From: Bacteroidota bacterium
Lineage (GTDB): Bacteria; Bacteroidota; Bacteroidia; UKL13-3
Assembly: GCA_947464275.1 (NCBI GenBank)
Contig: CANHVU010000008.1
Location: 1 to 64,000 of the forward strand
Direction of reading: 5' to 3'
DNA: 64,000 nt
In this document: one piece after another, positions 58,669-64,000 of the stretch
Position numbering within the stretch: the stretch's first letter is position 1
Layout of the letters: every line of letters starts with the position of its first letter
Notes under the pieces: generated by a model
Seen by the model: the letters and a program-made list of their open reading frames with translations, nothing else
What the model was told of the DNA's origin: nothing
Database searches by the model: none
Position numbers and translations under genes: made by a program

Positions 58669-59223
58669 TTATTTAGATGCTGTTTTACCCGCTTTTCTTC
58701 TTAGAACTTCACCAACAAACTTGATACCTTTACCTTTATAAGGTTCAGGAGAACGTAATGAACGAATTTTAGCAGCTACTTGACCAATCAATTGTTTATC
58801 GGCACTTTCTAAGGTAATGATTGGGTTTTTACCTTTTTCAGTTTCAGTTTTCACAGTAATTTCTTTTGGAACTTCAAAATAAATATGATGTGAGAAACCT
58901 AATATTAAATCAAGAATATTTCCTTCGTTTGTTGCTTTGTAACCAACACCTACTAATTCTTGTTTTTTGGTGTACCCTTGAGTAACACCTACAATCATAT
59001 TATTTATTAATGATCTGTAAAGACCATGTAAAGCTCTATGTCTCTTGTGGTCAGTTGGTCTTGAAACCAAAATCTCACCTTCGTTAAGAGTAATTGTAAT
59101 ATCCGCATCAACTTGTTGATGTAACTCGCCTTTAGGACCTTTAACAGTAACTAAATTGCTGTTGCTAATTTTAAAATCAACACCAGCTGGCAATTTTATT
59201 GGGGCTTTTCCTATACGTGACAT
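58669..59223 (-). CDS. rplF: 50S ribosomal protein L6
   Basis: 184 residues with two related alpha/beta domains: [27 protein letters not shown] and the C-terminal '[32 protein letters not shown]'. It lies near the factor-binding site of the 50S subunit. The order S8-L6-L18 is standard. Confidence 0.97.
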   Translation of the reverse strand: MSRIGKAPIKLPAGVDFKISNSNLVTVKGPKGELHQQVDADITITLNEGEILVSRPTDHKRHRALHGLYRSLINNMIVGVTQGYTKKQELVGVGYKATNEGNILDLILGFSHHIYFEVPKEITVKTETEKGKNPIITLESADKQLIGQVAAKIRSLRSPEPYKGKGIKFVGEVLRRKAGKTASK

Positions 59224-59242
59224 GAAATTGTTCTCCTATTAA

Positions 59243-59641
59243 TTAATAAATATAACATAAAACTTCGCCACCAACATTAAGTTTTCTAGCTTCTTTATCT
59301 GTCATTACACCTTTGGAAGTTGTAAGAACAGCAATACCTAAGCCATTAATAACTCTAGGCATACTTTCAATACCTGCATATCGTCTTAAACCAGGACGAC
59401 TAACGCGGTCTAGTTTTTTTATAGCAGATGCTTTTGTAATAGGATGATATTTTAAGGCAATTTTTATTGAACCTTGATGATTTACTACGTCCTCAAATTT
59501 GTAATTTAAGATGTAACCTTTTTCAAAAAGAACTCTTGTAATTTCTTTCTTCAAGTTTGACGCAGGAATTTCTACGATGCGATGATTTGCTTTAATAGCA
59601 TTACGCAACCTTGTTAAGTAATCTGATATTGGATCTGTCAT
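59243..59641 (-). CDS. rpsH: 30S ribosomal protein S8
   Basis: 132 residues: MTDPISDYLTRLRNAIKANH and the C-terminal GIAVLTTSKGVMTDKEARKLNVGGEVLCYIY. It binds 16S helix 21. In E. coli S8 also represses the spc operon. Unlike its neighbours it is preceded by a 122-base gap with a good promoter and a leader of about 75-80 bases that contains a hairpin, so it may start a separately controlled transcript. Confidence 0.97.
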   Translation of the reverse strand: MTDPISDYLTRLRNAIKANHRIVEIPASNLKKEITRVLFEKGYILNYKFEDVVNHQGSIKIALKYHPITKASAIKKLDRVSRPGLRRYAGIESMPRVINGLGIAVLTTSKGVMTDKEARKLNVGGEVLCYIY

Positions 59642-59721
59642 TATGTTTTTGTTTTACTTGTTAGCAGTAAGCCAAGGGCACTCTTACTAACTAAGTTATG
59701 TTTATATTTTATAAAGGGGTG

Positions 59722-59752
59722 CAAATATAAGTATTTATACACCTTTAGCAAA
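59722..59752 (-). promoter_or_regulatory. Internal promoter of the ribosomal operon, before rpsH
   Basis: On the minus strand TTTG (59752-59749), a 19-base spacer and TATATTTG (59729-59722). The downstream leader contains AGTAAG...CTTACT (around 59664-59686 on this strand) with an inner CC-CTT-GG, a possible regulatory hairpin. Confidence 0.7.
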
Positions 59753-59763
59753 TTTATTTTAAA

Positions 59764-60033
59764 TTACCAAGAAGCCTTAGTAACACCTGGTATTTTACCC
59801 ATAGAAGCAAGTTCACGGAATTGATTACGACAAATACCGAAATCACTCATGTAACCTTTTGGTCTACCTGTTAATTTACATCTGTTGTGTAAGCGTACAG
59901 GTGATGAATTTCTAGGTAACTTTTGTAAACCTACATAATCACCAGCTTCTTTAAGAGCTTTACGTTTGTCTGCAAATTGAGCATTTAACTTTTCTCTTTT
60001 GCGTTGACGAGCTTTAACTGATTCTTTAGCCAT
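59764..60033 (-). CDS. rpsN: 30S ribosomal protein S14, zinc-free type
   Basis: 89 residues: [57 protein letters not shown], ending [11 protein letters not shown]. The CxxC pairs of the zinc-binding short form are absent, so this is the long C-minus form. It is 7 bases from rplE. Confidence 0.96.
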   Translation of the reverse strand: MAKESVKARQRKREKLNAQFADKRKALKEAGDYVGLQKLPRNSSPVRLHNRCKLTGRPKGYMSDFGICRNQFRELASMGKIPGVTKASW

Positions 60034-60040
60034 TTGTTAA

Positions 60041-60604
60041 TTATTTATTTTGATTTTTGAAAGGTAAACCAAATTCTTTCAATAAAGAAAGACATTCTTC
60101 ATCTGTTGCAGCAGTAGTAACAAAAGTTATATCCATACCATTAATTCTGGTAACTTTTTCAATTACTATTTCAGGGAAAATGATTTGCTCTGTGATACCC
60201 ATTGTATAATTACCACGGCTATCAAAACCTTTTTCATTTAATCCAGCAAAATCTCTAACACGTGGTAAAGAAACCGAAATTAATCTATCTAAAAATTCGT
60301 ACATTTTTACACCTCTTAAAGTTACGCGAGCCCCAATAGGAATATTCTTACGTAATTTAAAATTTGAAATATCTTTTTTAGATTTAGTACCAACAGCTTT
60401 TTGACCTGCTATCGAAGTCATTTCAAGTAGTGCTTGATCAACTATTTTTTTATCTGATACTGCAGCACCCACACCTTGGTTTAAACAAATTTTAACCAAT
60501 TTTGGTACTTGCATTACATTTTTATATCCAAACTTTTCTATCATGGCAGGTTTAACCTTAGCATCATAGTCTTGTTTTAATCTAGGAACGTATGTTGTTG
60601 TCAT
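60041..60604 (-). CDS. rplE: 50S ribosomal protein L5
   Basis: 187 residues: '[33 protein letters not shown]', then [22 protein letters not shown] and '[16 protein letters not shown]'. It binds 5S rRNA and contacts P-site tRNA. Confidence 0.97.
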   Translation of the reverse strand: MTTTYVPRLKQDYDAKVKPAMIEKFGYKNVMQVPKLVKICLNQGVGAAVSDKKIVDQALLEMTSIAGQKAVGTKSKKDISNFKLRKNIPIGARVTLRGVKMYEFLDRLISVSLPRVRDFAGLNEKGFDSRGNYTMGITEQIIFPEIVIEKVTRINGMDITFVTTAATDEECLSLLKEFGLPFKNQNK

Positions 60605-60608
60605 GTTC

Positions 60609-60947
60609 TTAATTAATTATATCTTGCGATTTTTTTGAAAATCTAACAGTTTTTCCTTCAGCATCTTTCTTACGACCGATTTTTGAAGCAACACCATTGT
60701 TATCTAAAACAGCTAAATTACTTATACTGATAGGTGCTTCTTTTTTAATGATACCACCTTGTTGATTTTGTGCATTAGGCTTTGTATGACGGCTAACAAT
60801 GTTAATACCTTCAACTATAGCTTTATTTTTTGCAGTAATAATTTCTAAAACTTTTCCAGTTTTACCTTTATCATCACCAGCAATAACTTTTACGCGATCA
60901 TCTTTCTTGATACGTAACTTTATCTTGTTGTTTACGTTTTTTTCCAT
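60609..60947 (-). CDS. rplX: 50S ribosomal protein L24
   Basis: 112 residues with the KOW motif ([24 protein letters not shown], near 14-37) and [23 protein letters not shown]. It is an early 50S assembly protein. Two bases separate it from rplN. Confidence 0.96.
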   Translation of the reverse strand: MEKNVNNKIKLRIKKDDRVKVIAGDDKGKTGKVLEIITAKNKAIVEGINIVSRHTKPNAQNQQGGIIKKEAPISISNLAVLDNNGVASKIGRKKDAEGKTVRFSKKSQDIIN

Positions 60948-60949
60948 GA

Positions 60950-61318
60950 TTATAATACCTCCGGTGCTAATGAAACAATTTTCATGAATTGTTTTTCTCT
61001 TAACTCACGTGCAACTGGGCCAAATATACGAGTAGCACGAGGTTCATCTTGCGCATTTAATAATACACATGAATTATCGTCAAAACGAATGTAAGAACCG
61101 TCAGCTCTACGAACTTCCTTTTTGGTTCTAACAACAACAGCTTTAGAAACTGCACCTTTTTTAACTCCTCCTGAAGGTAAAGCTGACTTAACTGTAACTA
61201 CAATTTTATCACCTACAGAAGCATATCTTCTTCCAGTACCACCAAGAACTCGGATACATAATACCTCGCGAGCTCCACTATTATCGGCTACTTTTAGTCT
61301 TGATTCCTGTTGTATCAT
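60950..61318 (-). CDS. rplN: 50S ribosomal protein L14
   Basis: 122 residues: [27 protein letters not shown], '[28 protein letters not shown]' and C-terminal [10 protein letters not shown]. It forms intersubunit bridges and is the docking site for RsfS-type factors. Confidence 0.97.
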   Translation of the reverse strand: MIQQESRLKVADNSGAREVLCIRVLGGTGRRYASVGDKIVVTVKSALPSGGVKKGAVSKAVVVRTKKEVRRADGSYIRFDDNSCVLLNAQDEPRATRIFGPVARELREKQFMKIVSLAPEVL

Positions 61319-61322
61319 TTTA

Positions 61323-61592
61323 TTATTTAGCTTTTTCTACTATTTCTACTAATCTCCAACGTTTATCTTTACTTAATGGTCTTGTTTCCATTAATTTAAC
61401 GATATCGTTCATGCTACTTTCATTTTTCTCATCGTGAGCTTTAAAAGTAGAAGTCATTTTTATGAACTTCCCGTATTTTGGGTGCATTACTTTACGCTCT
61501 ACAGAAACAACAATTGTTTTTTGCATTTTGTTGCTTACTACTTTCCCAATAATAACCTTACGTGAATTTCTATTCTCTGCTGTTATTTCCAT
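61323..61592 (-). CDS. rpsQ: 30S ribosomal protein S17
   Basis: 89 residues: [34 protein letters not shown] and '[27 protein letters not shown]', the S17 OB-fold signatures. It is an early 16S-binding protein. It is 15 bases from rpmC. Confidence 0.96.
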   Translation of the reverse strand: MEITAENRNSRKVIIGKVVSNKMQKTIVVSVERKVMHPKYGKFIKMTSTFKAHDEKNESSMNDIVKLMETRPLSKDKRWRLVEIVEKAK

Positions 61593-61607
61593 TTTGTTAC
61601 AGTATAA

Positions 61608-61805
61608 TTAAGCAGTAGCTAACTGACGAGCTTTCTTTTCAGTAAGAATTCGTGCAATAGTTTTTTTGCTTTCGTTTATCAATCTTGGATTTTCGATAGG
61701 TGAAACTGCATTTTGTAGAGATAGTTTTGAAAAATTCAAACGCTCTTCCTTTAAAGCAATATTCAATTCTTTTTCCGATAATTCTTTAATTTCTTTATTA
61801 TTCAT
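61608..61805 (-). CDS. rpmC: 50S ribosomal protein L29
   Basis: 65 residues, helical: IKELSEKELNIALKEERLNFSKLSLQNAVSPIENPRLI followed by ESKKTIARILTEKKARQLA. It lies at the peptide exit tunnel. It is 2 bases from rplP. Confidence 0.95.
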   Translation of the reverse strand: MNNKEIKELSEKELNIALKEERLNFSKLSLQNAVSPIENPRLINESKKTIARILTEKKARQLATA

Positions 61806-61807
61806 AA

Positions 61808-62230
61808 CTAGTTTCCGTTATAATCTGGTTTAACAATAAATTTGGTGATTACAGGTAACTTTTGAGCAGCTAAGCGCATTGCTTCTCTTGCTGTTTCCAC
61901 TGGAACACCTTCTGCTTCAAATATAATTGTACCAGGCTTACAAACAGCTACCCAAAATTCAGGAGCTCCTTTACCTTTACCCATACGAACCTCTGCTGGT
62001 TTTCTAGTCATCGGTTTATCAGGGAAAACTCTAATCCAAACCTGACCTTCTCTTTTCATGAAGCGGTTTAAAGCAACACGAGCCGCTTCAATTTGCTTAG
62101 AAGTCAAGAAGCAAGTATCAAGTGCTTTTAATCCAAACGAACCAAAGGCAACAGTAAAACCTCTAGAAGCATTACCTTTTACTTTACCTTTTTGTTGTTT
62201 CCTAAATTTTGTTTTTTTGGGCTGTAACAT
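61808..62230 (-). CDS. rplP: 50S ribosomal protein L16
   Basis: 140 residues: [59 protein letters not shown] and '[16 protein letters not shown]'. It organises the A-site region of the 50S subunit. Confidence 0.97.
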   Translation of the reverse strand: MLQPKKTKFRKQQKGKVKGNASRGFTVAFGSFGLKALDTCFLTSKQIEAARVALNRFMKREGQVWIRVFPDKPMTRKPAEVRMGKGKGAPEFWVAVCKPGTIIFEAEGVPVETAREAMRLAAQKLPVITKFIVKPDYNGN

Positions 62231-62265
62231 TTTTACAGTTATTTAATATTATTGATAAAACTAAT

Positions 62266-63042
62266 TTATTTTTTTTCTCTTTTTGGCTTTCTATCGCCAC
62301 CTCTACCAGCTCCGCCACGACTATCTCTTCTGTCATCTCTTCTATCACCTCTACGATCAGGACGTTGGTTTTGGCCTTTTGCTTCAGCTACACCTTGGTT
62401 AGGAGATAAATCTCTTTTTCCATAAATCTCACCTTTGCAAATCCACACTTTAATACCGATTTTACCATACACAGTTAAAGCCTCAGCAATAGTGTAGTCA
62501 ATATCAGAACGTAAAGTATGTAATGGAGTTCTTCCTTCTTTATAAGATTCAGAACGAGCCATTTCAGCTCCACCTAAACGACCACTGATTGTAACTTTTA
62601 TACCATCAGCACCCATTTTCATGGTGTTTGAAATAGCACCTTTTAAAGCTCTTTTATATGAAACGCGAGCTTCAATTTGGCTAGCAATTTGCTCTCCAAC
62701 AAGAACCGCATCTAACTCAGGACGTTTGATTTCAAATATATTGATTGCAACGTCTTTTTTAGTTAATTTTTTGATTTCTTCCTTGATTTTATCAACCTCG
62801 GTTCCACCTTTTCCAATTATAATACCTGGACGTGAGGTGTGAATAGTAATGATGATACGTTTAATTGTACGCTCAATAACTATTTTAGACATACCTGCTT
62901 TTACTATACGAGCACGTAAGTATTTTCTAATTTTCTCATCCTCAATTAATTTTTCGGCAAAATTTTTACCACCAAACCAATTGCTTTCCCAGCCTCTGAT
63001 TATGCCTAAACGTAATGCTATCGGATTTACCTTTTGTCCCAT
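62266..63042 (-). CDS. rpsC: 30S ribosomal protein S3 with Arg/Asp/Gly-rich tail
   Basis: 258 residues: [20 protein letters not shown], the KH domain with [18 protein letters not shown] (near 73-90) and C-terminal [15 protein letters not shown]. The last 35 residues are a low-complexity tail of [15 protein letters not shown] and [13 protein letters not shown] words, absent from the 233-residue E. coli protein. S3 lines the mRNA entry. It overlaps rplV by one base. Confidence 0.97.
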   Translation of the reverse strand: MGQKVNPIALRLGIIRGWESNWFGGKNFAEKLIEDEKIRKYLRARIVKAGMSKIVIERTIKRIIITIHTSRPGIIIGKGGTEVDKIKEEIKKLTKKDVAINIFEIKRPELDAVLVGEQIASQIEARVSYKRALKGAISNTMKMGADGIKVTISGRLGGAEMARSESYKEGRTPLHTLRSDIDYTIAEALTVYGKIGIKVWICKGEIYGKRDLSPNQGVAEAKGQNQRPDRRGDRRDDRRDSRGGAGRGGDRKPKREKK

Positions 63043-63437
63043 TATACTTTAGAATTTTCTTTATCGTTTGTTGTTTCTACTGAATTATTAGCAACCATGC
63101 TATCAACTATTAAAGTTACATGGTTAGAACGTTTACGGATTCTATGTGCACGTCCTTGAGGAGCAGGTAAAACACGTTTCATCATAGCACCACCATCAAC
63201 AAAAATAGTTTTTACATATAATTCATTGTTTTCAGCACGTGAACCTTCGTTTTTTTGTTCCCAATTTGCTATTGCACTGCGTAATAATTTTTCAACGCGG
63301 TGAGCACTTTCTTTTTTATTATTGAAACGTAAAGTATTGAAGGCTTCTTCAACTCTTTTACCACGAATCAAATCTACAACTAACCTCATTTTACGAGGTG
63401 AAGTAGGACAATTATTTAATTTTGCTACTGCTTCCAT
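63042..63437 (-). CDS. rplV: 50S ribosomal protein L22
   Basis: 131 residues: [30 protein letters not shown], '[24 protein letters not shown]', with a polar C-terminal extension ([20 protein letters not shown]). It contributes to the exit-tunnel wall. It is 2 bases from rpsS. Confidence 0.96.
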   Translation of the reverse strand: MEAVAKLNNCPTSPRKMRLVVDLIRGKRVEEAFNTLRFNNKKESAHRVEKLLRSAIANWEQKNEGSRAENNELYVKTIFVDGGAMMKRVLPAPQGRAHRIRKRSNHVTLIVDSMVANNSVETTNDKENSKV

Positions 63438-63439
63438 TA

Positions 63440-63706
63440 TTAATCTTTCTTAACTGGATGTGATTTAAATGTACGTGTAGGAGCAAATTCACCTAGCTTA
63501 TGACCAACCATATTTTCAGTAACATAAACAGGTATAAATTTATTGCCATTATGAACAGCAAAAGTATGTCCTACAAATTCTGGAGATATCATTGATCTGC
63601 GACTCCAAGTTTTAATTACAGATTTTTTCTTTGCCTCATTCATAGCATCAACCTTTTTTTCAAGTTTGAAATCAATGAAAGGACCTTTTTTTAGTGAACG
63701 AGCCAT
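63440..63706 (-). CDS. rpsS: 30S ribosomal protein S19
   Basis: 88 residues: [56 protein letters not shown]. It sits in the 30S head next to S13. It is 6 bases from rplB. Confidence 0.97.
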   Translation of the reverse strand: MARSLKKGPFIDFKLEKKVDAMNEAKKKSVIKTWSRRSMISPEFVGHTFAVHNGNKFIPVYVTENMVGHKLGEFAPTRTFKSHPVKKD

Positions 63707-63712
63707 ATTCTA

Positions 63713-64000
63713 TTACTTCTTACGCTTTTCGATGATAAATCTATTTGAATATTTTTTAGGTGTGCGGGTTTTGTAACCTTTTGATTTCATACCGTTACGA
63801 GAACGAGGATGACCTCCTGAAGCTCTACCTTCACCACCACCCATTGGATGATCAACCGGATTCATTGCAACCGGACGAGTACGTGGTCTAACACCTCTCC
63901 ATCTATTTGCTCCAGCTTTACCTTTTCTTTCCAAGTTATGATCTGGATTTGAAACCTGACCGATAGTAGCTGAACAAGCAACTAATATCATACGTGTCTC
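63713..64000 (-). CDS. rplB: 50S ribosomal protein L2, C-terminal part (cut by window edge)
   Basis: The last 95 residues are visible; the frame is open to the window end ([21 protein letters not shown]...). The invariant [21 protein letters not shown] loop near the peptidyl-transferase centre is present, with the C-terminus KRKK. The gene start and upstream genes of the S10 group lie outside. Confidence 0.96.
   Translation of the reverse strand, partial: ETRMILVACSATIGQVSNPDHNLERKGKAGANRWRGVRPRTRPVAMNPVDHPMGGGEGRASGGHPRSRNGMKSKGYKTRTPKKYSNRFIIEKRKK

Noticed and set aside
1-64000. tRNA or rRNA genes
   Set aside because: No tRNA T-loop/acceptor pattern or rRNA conserved stretch was recognised by eye. 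A covariance-model scan would be decisive and was not run.

Overview
This 64 kb window comes from an AT-rich chromosome of a member of the Bacteroidota. The evidence is a type IX secretion C-terminal sorting domain, promoters of the TTG-N18..21-TAnnTTTG type, poorly defined Shine-Dalgarno sequences, a methionine synthase encoded as two polypeptides, a cruF/crtD/crtZ/crtY carotenoid cluster of the saproxanthin/myxol kind, and zinc-ligand-free L36. Species or genus cannot be set from the sequence alone.

Layout. 1-2 kb: start of an M48 membrane protease and a DUF898 protein. 2.2-4.8 kb: a CcmF/CcsA-type cytochrome c assembly protein. 4.8-9.4 kb: a SAM-I riboswitch controlling a split metH, with a four-helix-bundle (IVP) gene between the two halves. 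9.4-18.9 kb: a repeat-rich accessory island holding a LytS/LytR-type two-component pair, a small secreted protein, an HD-domain protein, an orphan HsdR_N-type nuclease, and two arrays of a palindromic repeat, each containing one copy of a GIY-YIG nuclease gene. 18.9-24.4 kb: two polytopic membrane proteins (one GT22-like) around an orphan CoA-transferase subunit B, then tatD and tcdA. 24.7-28.9 kb: ECF sigma, membrane anti-sigma-like protein and a T9SS-exported PKD protein. 29.3-31 kb: parAB. 31-37.2 kb: housekeeping genes (MBL hydrolase, nadD, gmk, yicC, crcB, rsgA, dtd) with a broken DUF559 gene. 37.2-39.4 kb: a three-gene unknown cassette bounded by an inverted repeat. 39.4-41.3 kb: purQ and thiL. 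41.3-44.9 kb: carotenoid genes. 44.9-52.3 kb: a response regulator, a methionine-rich PhaE-like protein, a rhodanese-thioredoxin lipoprotein, a persulfide dioxygenase-rhodanese, a 7TM histidine kinase and a WecA/TagO-type transferase. 52.4-64 kb: one long ribosomal protein operon (rplB to rplQ, minus strand) with secY, infA, rpmJ and rpoA, and an apparent internal promoter before rpsH.

The most unusual thing is the repeat landscape. (1) A palindromic element with arms beginning CGTCATTGCGAGG and ending CGCAATGACG occurs as short copies of about 60-97 bp. In two places the same arms enclose a GIY-YIG nuclease gene, so the short copies look like internal-deletion, MITE-like derivatives of a 0.43 kb gene-bearing element. 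One gene copy has lost its start codon (ATG to AAG). (2) Many gene junctions carry arrays of degenerate, partly self-complementary short words. The vocabulary is local to each junction. (3) Perfect 14-22 nt palindromes and longer inverted repeats have entered coding sequence in frame, in metH and in the DUF559 gene.

All calls rest on reading the sequence and on family knowledge. No database search or structure prediction was run.
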